The notes beneath the pieces were generated by a model that was not told where the DNA came from, ran no database searches, and was given only the letters and a program-made list of their open reading frames with translations. Source: Telmatherina bonti (taxonomy: Eukaryota > Chordata > Actinopteri > Atheriniformes > Telmatherinidae). Taken from it: a stretch of DNA of 64,000 nt. The position numbers were made by a program, and so were the translations under genes. Below are positions 13,775 to 26,015 of the stretch, piece after piece. The stretch lies in the NCBI GenBank assembly GCA_933228915.1, contig OW121840.1:12502100-12566099 (forward strand). Direction: 5' to 3'. Position 1 is the first letter of the stretch; the number at the start of each line of letters is the position of its first letter.

Positions 13775-16700
13775 ATAAGTGGTTTATACTGCACACACAC
13801 ACATTTAAAGTTTACAACAATATGCTGTTTGCTGACTCTGTGTCTTACCGTTGAAGTTTAAGTGAACAAGGTCACTGATGACTATTGATCAGGCAGCTGC
13901 TCAACCAGTCAGCCTGGTCTGTCATGTAGGGAATGGGGATAGATTTGTGTGTCACTCTCTGTCTGAATGCAGGCCTCCCGGGGAGCGGACGCATGTTTGT
14001 GTTTTCATCTATGTGCTACGGTCTGTGTGGGTGTAAGTGGGTATATGTGTGTGCGCGCAATGCAAGCTGGCCTTATGGGTTATCCATTACAACCTGTCCA
14101 GGAAACAAATAAGCTTTTCTTCAATTTGAGAAATATTAACTTTCCCCTGAATGGCAAACTAATTATGGCCGTAGAGCTCTCATGCCTAACCCTATATGAG
14201 ACAAACAGCGTTCCTGCTTTGAAGTGAAATCAGCCACAGTGACAACTGATCAATATGTTAACTTATACGGATGACGAAGAGAGGGATTTGACTCGTCTAT
14301 CTAACATTGACTTTATGTTCATTTGTTCAAAGACCCTAAAGACACATTTGTAGGAACCAAGCTTTCCTTTTAGTAAAATGATCAAGATCTTTGCTTCATT
14401 TTACACTGACAAGTATTTCTTTAGTCTGGTTGAAATAATTCTGGTTAGAGAGAAGAAGCCAAGTATTTCACTGACACTAAATGAAAAAGTATGTGTTTAT
14501 ATTCCACAGACCTAACCCTAACCCTCCAAATGAAACCTAATAAAATTCCACAAATGGGTTTGGGTCCATACATGTTAGTTTATAGTTTTTATGTTTCCAA
14601 AGTTAAAAATAAGAAGGCTGGCAGAATATCAAATTTGACCAGGTCTAGTTTTTTAGGACCTTTCCGTTGGTGTCCCAGTCCTATTTTGCAATTTTTTGTT
14701 TGGTCAAATGTTTTATGATTTCCTGTGTGACTCAGTACAAAGGACAAAGCAACAACCGTGTCATGTATACAAGATAAAAAAATACAAAATGTTGGATTTT
14801 TGACATTCCCTTCCTTTGTTTCTGTTTGGTATTGATCTTTGTTGTAATCCAAGGAAGGTATCGCATCACTATGATGTCATACTGTTACATAGCTCACACA
14901 TCTGTCGTTTTCCATGGACCTACCTTGTAAGAGTAGCAAAAACAACAGCGATCAGGAATTACCAAACCAAACCATTTCATACTGACCTGGACCTGTTGCT
15001 GGAAAGGAGCCTTTAACAGCTCAGTTTATAAAAGTTTTAGGCAAAAGTTTAGGAGAAAAATGTCCTTAGGACTTTACTGATGACTTGGCTTTTAAACCCA
15101 AGATCCCACCCAACTGGGGGATGTTGAGAACAAATGGCCAAAGAGAGCCAAGCCCTGCAACATGCCATTTTTGAAGGCCTTCCTTGAACTGTCTGAGCAA
15201 AAACCTTTTCTCATTTTGTTGTCCTTCAATGTATAAGATATTAAATCATCACTTATTATATAGTGATTCAATAGATGTTTAGAGCTGCAGCTGAATCATT
15301 TCAAAGTGAGATTCATAATTATCCTGCAGATGTTTGGGGGTTTTTTTGTTTGTTTGTTTGTTTTTAGGCAATTCTGAAACTTTTTTTTTTTTTATTTGAG
15401 CTGCGCCATCTTAATTTGTTCTGCACCATATCTACTTAAATTTATACCCTAACAAGTGTTCTCTTCACTTTGACTCCAAAAGTATTTTAATAGACCTTGT
15501 GGTAGCAGATATATATTCATTTCATTATAGGTAGCCTCTAAAATTTCCGAGCAAAGGCCTAAAAAGTAGGCACAGGGCTCATAGAGTTCTAAATATGGCA
15601 TACAGAGTAAGTATAGAATCTTTGTTAAATGGCATCAGTAAATCCATGACACACAGAGCTGTGTGGACCCAGACAGTGATGGTGAAAACTGTCTGCCACC
15701 GCACACAGACAAGACGTCTACATGCCTGACTTCCCCTCAGTGTAAGAAACTTTGTTTGCACTCCATCAGTCCTTGTCCAAGTCAAATGATGGCGTCTTTG
15801 GTGGTATTTCTTGTTGGGTTTTTTGGGTAATTGAATGTGCCATGGCGCCGTTGATCTAATTTGATTCAAACAAATACAGTTGTAGCAGTGACATCACTTC
15901 CCTTTTAGAGCACATACTTTGGCCTTTATGTCATCATCCTCATTTTGGAATTCAACAGATGACTGATTGTAGTGGGACTGTGTGCATTGAGTTAAGGGTA
16001 AGTGTCTCGGGATTAATCATAACTTCTGTGTTGCACTGGAGAAAAGAAAGCAGTGTTAATGACAGGCGCAGGGCCTTTTGAGCAGTCAGACCTCATTTCA
16101 TTCAAAATAGCTACATTCAAGGTGCACCGCCATCTACACATAATAACAGATGGAGTCCAATTCTTCAATCACATTGCACAGCCATGAGAAGTGATTAAGT
16201 TCATTTTGTTTTGGCCAAAGAAAATCATAAAATTGTCAAAGCGTTAAATAGCACCAAGTACACGAGAGAGTGAGATGTTTAGTACATAGACAGTCATCTG
16301 ATCTGTGGCCATTATGCGAGAGCCACGCTTATTTCCAAGAAGAAAGGAGAAGGGAGAACAGAAAGACAGAGACTCACGGATGCCACCAATTCGCCCTTGG
16401 GGCATCGATGTTTTTGGCATTCCAGAGCCATGCAGCGATCAGGCCTCGTGTATGACCATGACTCCACAACACTGCATCCCTTACTCTACCACTGTTCAAG
16501 ACCAGAGCTTGGGAAGCTCCCCCTTCTTTGACACGAATTTCCCAATTTTCTGCTTGACTGTGATGGGAAACGTATGAAAGCTCACTCTGTGCATTTTTGA
16601 AGGCTCACCCCTCACAGATGGCCCTGTGTCGAACTGCGAGTGCTGCCCGAGTCTCCCATAGATGGAGGATGTAGAGGAAAGAGAGAGAGAGAGAGAGGTT

Positions 16701-17357
16701 GTAGTGTTTTAACTGACAGCTTTCACTTAGGTTAGACATGAAATGTCACATTTGGTAAAATGTGGAAGCCCATGTCTGTTTACACTCACGTGCAATGATG
16801 AGATTTTGGCACATGGCATTTCTTGAATTGTGTTGATTCTTTTCATCTCTTCCCATCCTGTCCGTCACTAATTTATACTCTGTGAAAGGGGATATTAAAA
16901 GACAACTATTGCATAATGGTGGAAAGAAAAGAGGAGCAGGTTAAAGTAAAAAAAAATCAGAATAAATGAATGAATAAAAACAAATCTGCCTTTTTGGGTG
17001 TGTTGTTCAGGTGTTTTTATACAGTATTTCATCCACCTGAAATCTGATACTCCTTTTATCGAAATGGATGAGTCACTGCCTCAGAGGTAAATTCCACTAA
17101 GGGAGTCTTTTGTACTTAAAAGTCAACAATACGTAGCGTCATGCTACTTGATATCAACTGTGATTTATCTAAATCATCTGCCTCATTTTCAATTTTCTTA
17201 AATTGCTTAAAGAGATGAGGCAAGATGCAATTCTTCTCAACTGTTTTTTTTTTGCCAAATTTGTTAAAGGCCATGTGCGTAATGCACATTAGGAAAAATT
17301 AACCATTTATCTATCTTTTTATTAATATTTATAATCATGCATGACGTGATGTTTTTA

Positions 17358-17571
17358 CGGTTTCCTCCCACCACCCAAACACATGCGTGTTAGGTTGATT
17401 GGTTACTCTAAATTGGAGTGAGTGTGAGTGTGAATGGTTGTTTGTCTCTCTGTGTTGGCCCTGTGATGGACTGCCAACCTGTCCAGGGTGTACCCTACCC
17501 CAATAATTACTGGGATAGGTTCCAGTTTCCCCATAACCTTTAACTGGACAAAGTGGATGAGAAAATAGATG
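17358..17571 (+). mobile_element. 5'-truncated SINE of the same family
   Basis: The body CGGTTTCCTCCCACCACCC, then GACTGCCAACCTGTCCAGGG, then GGATGAGAAAATAGATG at the tail matches the reverse complement of the 34386-34750 element with many differences. The tRNA-like head with A and B boxes is missing, so this is a headless, older copy in the opposite orientation. Confidence 0.75.
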
Positions 17572-18333
17572 TAAAATAGGTATTCATAGTAGTGCATACC
17601 TCCATGTAAAGTTAAGGCATTGGTTTGTTTAATTACAAAAAGCACATTGTGAAGACATTATAATGACCTAAACAGTAATAATGATCAAAACAATACAAAC
17701 ACAAGGTTTCTTGACTTGTTGAAGGATTTTATAAAGTCATGCACATGCATTGCATGGATGCAGTAACAGGAAACAAAATAACAATGAGTCGGTGCAGGTA
17801 AATGTTATTGCATTATGTTTGTATTCTGACTTTCTACCAACAGCTGTTTGCGTTTTTAATCAGTTTACTAATACTCAAAACAGGAAGGACATATAAACGA
17901 ATAAAACACAGACACAAGCTTGATGTGAGAGCTTGTGACTAAAAATTCTCATGCAGAAATTACAGAAGTTCTGGTCTGCTTAATGACATATTCATCAGAC
18001 TTGCTATTAGATTCAGAGCAATGACACAGGGGATTTCTTTTTGGTTTTTAATTTGGAGCATATTTGCACTGGGGAAATCATGTCACTTCATCTCACTCTC
18101 ACCAGAGAGTTTCCAGCTCGCTTTTGAGTTTACTAACAGTGTGCTACAACAAGAGTTATAATAGATATTAGCCGAATATTTAACAAATTATTTCATCATG
18201 TTCAATCATGGTTTTGTTCTTATATTGAGGATGATTCCTCTATTATTGCAGGGGACAGTTGCAGCATGTCTTATTTCTTCAGCCAGAAACATGCTGGTCA
18301 CTGGGCATTGTCCCGACAGAAACATTTTAGATA

Positions 18334-18410
18334 CACTACCAGGTGAAAGTTTAAGCACAATATCGACTGGATTTAAAGGGAAGGTGTGTCCAAACTTTTG
18401 GCTGGTACTG
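18334..18410. mobile_element. Tc1/mariner-like miniature remnant, 77 bp
   Basis: The left end CACTACCAGGTGAAAGTTT and the reverse complement of the right end, CAGTACCAGCCAAAAGTTTG, are the two terminal inverted repeats of a fish Tc1-like element. They are flanked by TA on each side (18332-18333 and 18411-18412), the Tc1 target. Only about 25 bases remain between them, so transposase and almost all the interior are gone. Confidence 0.7.
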
Positions 18411-19865
18411 TATTTCCAACATCTGCTCTTAATAAAACTGGGTGCATTTTAAAGAGGAGGGTTGCAAGAGTGGGAACAGCTCTGCTTTTTCTTCACAGAA
18501 GCACAAACTTACCAATGATAATGTCTCACACAGAGACTCTGAAAGTGAAAGCAACAACTTGAATCAATAGATTGAACTGGCACCTCCCTCAAAGTCCACC
18601 TGTTTTGAAATATCTGCAGTCAAAATAGTTAACTAGCCTGTATCAGAAGGTTGTGTTAATACAAAAAGCTGTCAGTCTGCAGAACATACTTGGCAAACAA
18701 GCAGTTCCTCATACAAGCTCTGTTTTTGTAGACTTGTCATCCTGGAGATGGCAGCAGCAACTGGATGTACGTTTCAGTATGTGTGTATACCCTCTAAACA
18801 ATGAGGGCATACACACTGCTACTTGCTAGAAAATTATATGATTTCCAGTTTTCGCGGGTTTATCCACATTTTAGAAAACACTAGTCTAAACACACTTCCT
18901 TTGGTGCTTGTTGCAACTGTAACTAAGCTGTGTGGCCAAAACAAAATGGACTCCACAACGATATATATTTTTTAAGATCTTGATCAGTTTAGGACTCATT
19001 CATTCATTCTCTTCAACCAATGCAGGGCCATGTGCCAGAAAATTATATCCTTTTTTTTTTTTTTTAATTATTTTGTTATGATGAACAAAATCATGATGGT
19101 GAAAAAAACAAAAAGCATGATGGTGCTGCTTTGAAAACAAATAGGTTTGCAGTTCCCATTTGCATGAGTGATACATGTTTGTTTGTTTTGGGTTTTTTTT
19201 ACAATATATACATGTTTAATAAAGGTCTGTTGCCTTACTAACTATTTCATTCTGTTTCTTAATCTTACAAAAGATAAATACAGGAAGACTGAAAATGATC
19301 TCTATGTAAAGAAACGAATAAAAACATTATATTAAGCAGAATTAAAGTGTTCCAGCATTGACTTGGTCAGCTTATGACCCACAGTTCTCCTGTCTCCCTA
19401 TCATCCTCCATCCTTTTCTCCAATCTACCCTGGTGAAAAACTGCATCAGCTATCATCAAAGCTTGATGAATTTAGATTTTAAAATGGAGCATTGCCCAAA
19501 GAAATTATCCTTTGAGAAAAGGGGGGTTGAATGGAGGAGGGGGGGTGGGGGGGTGGAGGGAGTGGAGGGGGGGAGATGTACAATCATCTTGGGTGCCTTA
19601 ACAGACTGCTACTTGCATGAAAATGCTCATCATTTGCATATTCATGATTTACACCTGATTAAAAAAAATAAAATAACATTTTTCTTCCTTAATGTAAGTA
19701 AAGAAGTTGACACATTTCTCACTTGTATGCTGAAACATGAGTTTCACATTTTCAATTAGTTTACAGGGCAATATAGAGGAAAGGACTGTCGAGCCGATGC
19801 TTCCTCCTCTCTGTATCTCCCTCTCACTGTTGGAGGTGGGTAATTAGTCTGTTGAGGTTGGGGAT

Positions 19866-19867
<2 letters not shown>

Positions 19868-19896
<29 letters not shown>
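19868..19896. repeat. 29-base G homopolymer
   Basis: An uninterrupted G run; its length is uncertain because such runs are hard to sequence. A second G-rich patch lies at 19537-19574. Confidence 0.95.
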
Positions 19897-19929
19897 TGAG
19901 AGGTCCTATAATCTTTTGCTGAGAAGGCA

Positions 19930-20050
19930 CCTTGTCCTCTCCCCTGTTTATAACATCATCAAAGTTGCGCCTCTGGGTGCCCCCAGCTTCGTTAATAATT
20001 TAGGAGTGTGCTGGCCTGCCTGGCTGAGGCAGGAAGCCCTTACTTATTGA
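19930..20050. promoter_or_regulatory. Candidate non-coding regulatory block beside a poly-G tract
   Basis: Unique GC-balanced sequence with CAAAGTTGCGCC, TTCGTTAATAATTTAGG and TGGCTGAGGCAGG words sits 34 bases right of a 29-base G run. The enhancer reading rests on contrast with the flanks. Confidence 0.25.
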
Positions 20051-20837
20051 GTTTGTAAAACCATGTGATGATTTACAAGTACACCTTTGCATTTGTCATG
20101 TACATTGAAGAAAATACTCCAAATCTTCTTTTTTCTCCTCTACATGGAGATAAACTACGTTTCAGAGAATTTCACCTTTGCAGGGTAAAGAGGTTGGATA
20201 CTCATGGAGACCTGTGGGTGGAGCTGAAAGGTGGGAAGGTTGAGGGTCAATAGATAATGAGGGAGAAAGGAAGAAAGACAGTTACCTTTTTATTTAAGCT
20301 ATATGTCACAATTAAATCATACAGTAAATATATATAACCAGTTTTTTTGCCTTTTATCAAATCAATCTGTTTTTTTGAAGATGCATACTTCTGATCTCCT
20401 GAGTTTTCCTTCCTGATCACAGCGAAGTAAAAATAAAAAAAAAGACCTGCAATAAAAATTACATCTCATTCCATGTTTTATACATTTATTATTCAACAAT
20501 GTCTTTTGTAAATTAATTCCTCATCTAAGGGCAATAATGTATCCCAGAGCCTCCTCTACGACTGAATAAATGGGGTGGGTCAAGCTGCCTTAAGGAGTAG
20601 CTAACCCACCTTAAATTCATTTCATTAGTCTGCAGTGGTGGAAGGTGCTTTAACCCAGATGAGAATAATTTTCTGCTGAATCCAGTAATTGTCTGGTATT
20701 AAAAAGGTCAAAAGTAATGATACGCAAAATGAAAATCAATACGTAAACGCAGAGAGGAGCTGTTTCCAGTATCTAGCTTTCAAAGCCCTGTCCTGGACGA
20801 ACCTTGTGGATGAGTTCCAGTGCTGGAAGGTGATGCA

Positions 20838-21128
20838 TTAAGGTGTTCTTTTGACAGTTAGCTTGGACATGGTCACGCTCAGATGACAGTCAAAGCGGGT
20901 TGTCTGACCTTCATACAGCACACTCCAGTTTAGCTCATAGAATTGATGGTGATATGGCATGGCTGAGGTGAGGCCATGGAAAGCCACTCTGCAAGGGGTC
21001 TTAAAGATGGAATATTTCCTCACTTCAGGATTTATGGCTTTTGGAAAGCCACTTGCTACATGTGGAGTGAATGATTGGACAGTCTCTGAGTGGGGGTGCA
21101 AGGAGGTGAGGCTGCATGAAAGAAGCAA
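20838..21128 (-). CDS. Unrecognised coding-like ORF or exon, 96 codons
   Basis: This ORF stands out from the rest of the desert. Its codons look like normal vertebrate coding sequence, with about half ending in G or C in the second part although the region is AT-rich. It contains VRKYSIFKTPCRVAFHGL, then TSAMPYHHQFYELNWSVLYE, then TTRFDCHLSVTMSKLTVK. I do not recognise the family. The ATG at 21128 may not be the true start: a pyrimidine-rich tract ending TTTCATGCAG lies over 21112-21124, so this could be a terminal exon starting near 21111. AATAAA on the minus strand sits at 20485-20490, about 350 bases after the stop. No signal peptide or membrane segment is evident. It could be a lone exon of a small gene, a decayed duplicate, or chance. 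Confidence 0.35.
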   Translation of the reverse strand: MLLSCSLTSLHPHSETVQSFTPHVASGFPKAINPEVRKYSIFKTPCRVAFHGLTSAMPYHHQFYELNWSVLYEGQTTRFDCHLSVTMSKLTVKRTP

Positions 21129-21186
21129 TGTGTTGCTTAGGTGAGGTTGGACGCATATGTTATTGCAAATAAGAGGAAAAGGGGGT

Positions 21187-21191
21187 AAAAA

Positions 21192-21224
<33 letters not shown>
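21187..21224. repeat. A-rich tract
   Basis: Two A runs are split by TTT; another A14 lies at about 21281-21294. It lies upstream (minus-strand sense) of the ORF at 20838-21128. Confidence 0.9.
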
Positions 21225-23057
21225 GGAGGTGGGGATAATAAAAAGTTAAGAGACAAAAGGAAGAAAAGGGTACAAAGCCAAAAAAAAAAAAAAACCTAAC
21301 AAGTGGAGAGAGCCATACAACAGAAGGGGTGTGTAAGTGGCCCAATGGACCTTTTTATTTTCTACAGATATTTTGTCCTAACATACTGTAAGATGACCAT
21401 TTCACTGATAAGATAACATTAAAGAACAAGAAGCCACTAGCTTTGGCCCCAATGCTTAGGATTGTTGCAAACATTGTGGATTATTTATTTGAGTCTGAAT
21501 TATGCTTTGCAAACCCCTAAAGGCAGGGCAGCTTAGAGGATTTGTTTGTTTTACTAGCTTGGTTGTTGTTTTAGAGTCAGTTAGGCCAAATTAACACCAT
21601 TACATCTCTTCTTTAAACACACATTATGTTGTTTAAACCACCCATAGCATGTTTGCTCAGGAAGCAACCATCCATCCAGCCAATTATTGCGAATATGTCC
21701 CAGTAAGTTTTGAGAGTAAACACGCATTTTTTCGTCCAGCTCACCAGTTTATAAAGCCACATGACAGGCCTCTGTCACATAGTTCATTTTAGGACTTTCT
21801 TTCCTGCACGCCTCTTCTCTTAGGATTTAGATGGTGTCACCCTAATGGGTTTTACAGTTCTAAAAGAGATAATGCTTTGGGATTACTACCTGAGCAGGAG
21901 GCACCTTCGAAAAGTTCAGAAATGCCTTTGATGTGCCAGAGTGTAAACACAACCTGAGGCTACCTTGCAAGGAGGGGCCCCTGTTTTGTCATTCAGAGCC
22001 ACGGCCCTTAATTGTGGTGGTCAGGACAAAAGAAAGAAAAAGTTAACATTTTTCTGGCTCACAAATGGTCAAGAAAGGTCATAGTTAGAGTCAAAGATTC
22101 CACGCTGAGGTCATTTAGGTGTATCACAGGATTCTCTTCTGGTAATGTATAGACTTATGTCAGTTTTCTTGATTTTACTGACATATTTGTCTTTAAAAAC
22201 ATTTTGGAGATGCAATGTTGCAACAAGCTTTGGAAAGAAAGCTCATGTGGACAATAAGTGCTTTAAATCATCCAAAACAAGCTACATTGGGACTCATTAT
22301 TTGCTCTTTAAAGGAGTAAAGAAGCATCCAGTGCTCTGATTCCCTGAAACACTTTAAACCAACAGCACCAGTGAGCCTTAATGCAGAGATAGGCTACTCT
22401 GTTAGCATTATGGACGTGGAAATAGGTCTTAATGTGTCCACAAGGCCCTCTAAAGGCAAATGCCTCTACTCTCACTTGCGCAAATGAGTCTCCCTCTGGT
22501 GCAGTGTGCGCTGAGCTCTGCTCTGTTTAAACCCTAAAGTTAATGTCGGTTCACTTTGACTTGAGCACTTAATGTTTATGAATGACTGAGATGCATCTGG
22601 ATTAAACTGATAAAGCAGATAGTATTTATCAAGTAGCTTAATTTAGTAACCAATTTTCCAGAATAATTATCCTTTTGGTTTTGCAGAAACAAACTACATG
22701 TGACAAAAGATATTGAACAGTTGTACACTTGCTCTTCTCCTGACAAAAATAAATGAGCTATTGGACGACAAACATCACACCATAAACAGAAGACAAAGCT
22801 GATCCAGTGTGAAAAAGCAACAGAAAGGGGGAGAGGAAAGAAAAACATCCCCATTTCATTTGATTGGGAGTCACTATTCTGCCCCGTCAAAAAATAAAAA
22901 GCAAATCAATATTGTCATTCACAACTTCAGATTAAACTCCCCTGGCCGTAAACTGCTTCTATGTTCTTTTTAGGGCCATTCAATCTGCCGGAACAGTGAC
23001 AAACGCATCTGAATCGATCGTTGGTGAGATCAGCGAATTAACAAGTGGAATGTTCTT

Positions 23058-23088
<31 letters not shown>

Positions 23089-25260
23089 TTTTGTTCTCTT
23101 CCTCTTCTTTGTTTTTCTCCCAGAATGGGCAAAGAGTGGAGCAATGGAGCGAAACACATAAAAAGACAGCAGTCATCAACAAACACAATAAAACCCTGAT
23201 CTAGAAACTACTTTCCGAGGCGAAGTATTGGAGTATGGCTGTGCAAATGTTTTTGCAATTTAGAGTCCGTTGCCACAAACCACTAAATGCCCTTAAATAG
23301 TAGTGTGCAGTTAAGGTTTTCAACAAGAAAGTAGCTCCAATGCTTTATGTTGGGCCAGATGCTAGAATTACTGGGGGGGGGACAACAAGGTAAAAGAAAA
23401 AAGTCTTGAAAATATCCTTCTGGATTCATTCCAGACATTTGCATGTGTAGACAATGTGGTTTAAATAGAAATGGTTGTCGCTCACTGCTTCAGAAGAGAT
23501 GTAAATGAAAGTTAGCATTGCATCGGTGCCACATGGATGTTCACATGTTTCACCTACAGATAAACTGCACAAGCAGTGGAAGATTCTTGCCTTAATCCTA
23601 AACAATACCTGTACAAAGACAGAAAGGCACGAGAAGGCACACTCTGTATATTCATGAAAAGGCCAAGAGCCAGCTAGTTTGGTTTGCCGGCACGCTTAAG
23701 GAGGCACTTAAAAGCTTTTAAAGAGAAACTAACTTGATGACAGGGGATGGAAGAAGACGATTTGGTACGTCTCTGTTGTCTGACACAGCGCCATAGCAGA
23801 TTAAAGCTAGGCTTTGGAGTGTGAATATGTCACTGAATAGGCTAAAAAGGGTGGATGTGGTTTTTTGGGCGTAACAGATGCAGGTTGAGGTCACAGGTTC
23901 ACATTCTGACTGGATCAGCATCGTTGCACGCTCAAGTGCTGCAGTAATGTTGTGCTCCCACCTGCCTTAGACAGGTAGAATAGGGAATAGAAAGGCAGAT
24001 TTGGAGAGGCTACCTAACCCTCCACCCTCCACCCCTACACACACAAATCCTCCTTCTCAGCACTAACTCAGTGTCTCCAAACCCTGTCTGCATCTACAAG
24101 TCTTAGAGAAGAATAGAAGTATTAAGTTGCTGGATAGAAACCAACGAGTGCAGCTTCAGAGGATCAAGCTTGTGTCTTTCATGCGGCAGTCCTCTGACTT
24201 CTTGACCCCAGAAAGGTCATAGAACCAGGTAAAACTGGATTGCAGACAGGGCCTATTAGATGCAGGCAAAATGCAGTTTGAGGCAACACAACATGACGTG
24301 AAGTCGAAGGTACAAGTGCAGCACATTTCAGTTAAAGTTTTACCAGTCAGCGTCGTCTGATAAAAGAATTTTGCATTTAAATTGACCAAGTTATGTAACT
24401 CACATTACAAATGCTTTGAGACGCACACACGTCACATGATTCTCCGCTTAACAAACCAACTGACAAAACATGTATATCAATAAGAACTGTTGTGAAAAAG
24501 TGTCAGGCAAAGCCATGTGTGTGTTTACGTACATGATTACTGACATATGTCTTCGTGGGACAATGTAAGCATGTGTCTGTATGTGTTTGCACTGTAGCTA
24601 TGTCAGTGTATACAATAACTGTGTGTGTTCAAGAGGGTATAATCATCAGTTAAGCTAAAATGCACTCGAGTTTAATAGTGTGTGCATTCATAAGACTCTT
24701 TGAGCTCATCTAGCTGTTAATTTCTTCACATCCACCGAGGGGAGGAGAGGTCACACATCAAAGCGGACAATGATGATTGTATGAGAAAAGGGCTCAGTTG
24801 AAAGAACCTGCCCAAGCTTGCTCTCGTGGATTTAGAGTCTCAGCAGAGAATAGACAAAAGGACTTTCATTTTACATCTGTAGACACACACTAATGCTGTT
24901 GGCTTCCATGTATTAGTCACTGTAAGTTAACATAATGCCACAACTGTGTGTGTTTGAGTGTGTTTACATGCTATTCTAAATATATCATTACCAGAATGAA
25001 ATCTCAGGCTAGTTTGTGTTGTTTGCAATGAATAAATGTCCAATTATAAAGCCACAAGACAGATTTCCATCTGTCTTGTATAATCTAATCCATAGAACGA
25101 TCTGCAAATGCAACTGGATCCTTTATGGTTTGACTCAATATGGCAGCGTACTCATACACCAAATGGTTTACAACGCAGGATGTTTGCCATGCTCCGGTGG
25201 AGCAAACCAAAAAAGTTTAGGGAAATTACGAAAACACCTTTCTGCCAATGACATAACTGT
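21225..25260. other. Intergenic, no gene seen
   Basis: Mostly unique AT-rich sequence. 22920-23050 and 23640-23720 are repeat-free blocks with a weak enhancer-like texture. It also contains (TTTA)n at 23056-23091 and a short G run near 23373-23381. No further exon that could pair with the ORF at 20838-21128 could be identified on the minus strand. Confidence 0.65.
23056..23091. repeat. (TTTA)n microsatellite
   Basis: About nine TTTA units. Confidence 0.92.
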
Positions 25261-25265
25261 ACCTT

Positions 25266-25767
25266 AGCCTGGCACACCAGACTGGAGTGCTGTATTTATT
25301 CAATACAGAGTGACTCAGTCTGGAGTCCCTCCCCTTCACGGAGATTCGCATCGGTCTTAAACAAACCGGCCACTCTGATTGGTTGATCTGAGGAGAGTCT
25401 TGACCCTTGCCTTGCGTCACCACACATGCTTCAAAACATTCAAGATGACGCATAGATGTAGCGGAAGTTTTTTTCTTATTGCCGTAAATGCTGTTTTAAA
25501 TGATCAGGAAAATATCAAATCCTTAAAACCTCAACAACTGATGACGCAGGTCATTTATGTCTTCTGTACTGCACGCCATGTTTATTTTCTTCTGTTGCGT
25601 TCGCTCTACTGAACACATCCGGACATTGGAGGCGGCCGCCTCGTCACGTCCGCCATCTTTCTGATTGGTTTACTCCACGCTTGTTTGTCCCGCCACAGAA
25701 ATCCGTTGATGCGAGTGAGTCCCAAGACTCTACGCTGGTACAGCAAGAGAGTCTGGCTTGCCAGGCT
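25266..25767. mobile_element. 502-bp non-autonomous DNA element with 18-bp TIRs
   Basis: The left end is AGCCTGGCACACCAGACT and the reverse complement of the right end is AGCCTGGCAAGCCAGACT (16 of 18 identical). A perfect 5-base direct repeat ACCTT flanks it (25261-25265 and 25768-25772). The interior is GC-rich compared with its surroundings, has CTGATTGGTT twice (left and right), and has a GGCGGCCGCC palindrome near 25631-25640. No transposase is seen. A 5-base duplication does not fit hAT (8 bp) or Tc1 (TA), so the superfamily is open. Confidence 0.75.
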
Positions 25768-25929
25768 ACCTTCACCTGGCTTTACTTTATTGAATACAGC
25801 CAGGGTTGTTTCTCTTTATGACGGGACTTTGTTCCATGGTGTCAAGGACCTTAGCTTTCTCAGGATGAGGGATTGGATTGAACCTGGATTTGCTGCAGTT
25901 TGTTGGTTTCTCTCCTAGCTAGGCTATTT

Positions 25930-26015
25930 ACTATGAATTGGCTTTAATTGAAGTCTGTAAAGTGCCCTGAGAATACATTGTTGTGAAGTGGTGCCATACA
26001 AATTGAATTGAATTT
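25930..26015 (+). mobile_element. Retroelement tail-like fragment
   Basis: GTAAAGTGCCCTGAGAATAC, then GTGGTGCCATACAAATTG and (GAATT)n resemble the 3' terminal region shared by many fish retroelement copies. Its body, if any, lies to the left up to the element ending at 25767 and is not recognisable. Confidence 0.4.

Larger units (their letters stand above)
9559..17357. other. Intergenic, no gene seen
   Basis: AT-rich unique sequence with T-rich runs (e.g. 15345-15395), the 88-bp AT tract, TG-biased patches near 10800-10860 and 12510-12590, and a CTCF-like core AGATGGCGGTG (minus) at 16125-16135. One degenerate repeat tail is listed at 13042-13170. No coding signal. Confidence 0.7.

Noticed and set aside
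14511..14525. Two CTAACC units resembling a telomere repeat
   Set aside because: Only two units in ordinary AT-rich sequence; far too short for an interstitial telomere.
25685..25918. 77-codon ORF crossing the right end of the 502-bp element
   Set aside because: Half of it is transposon terminal sequence; no transposase motif.
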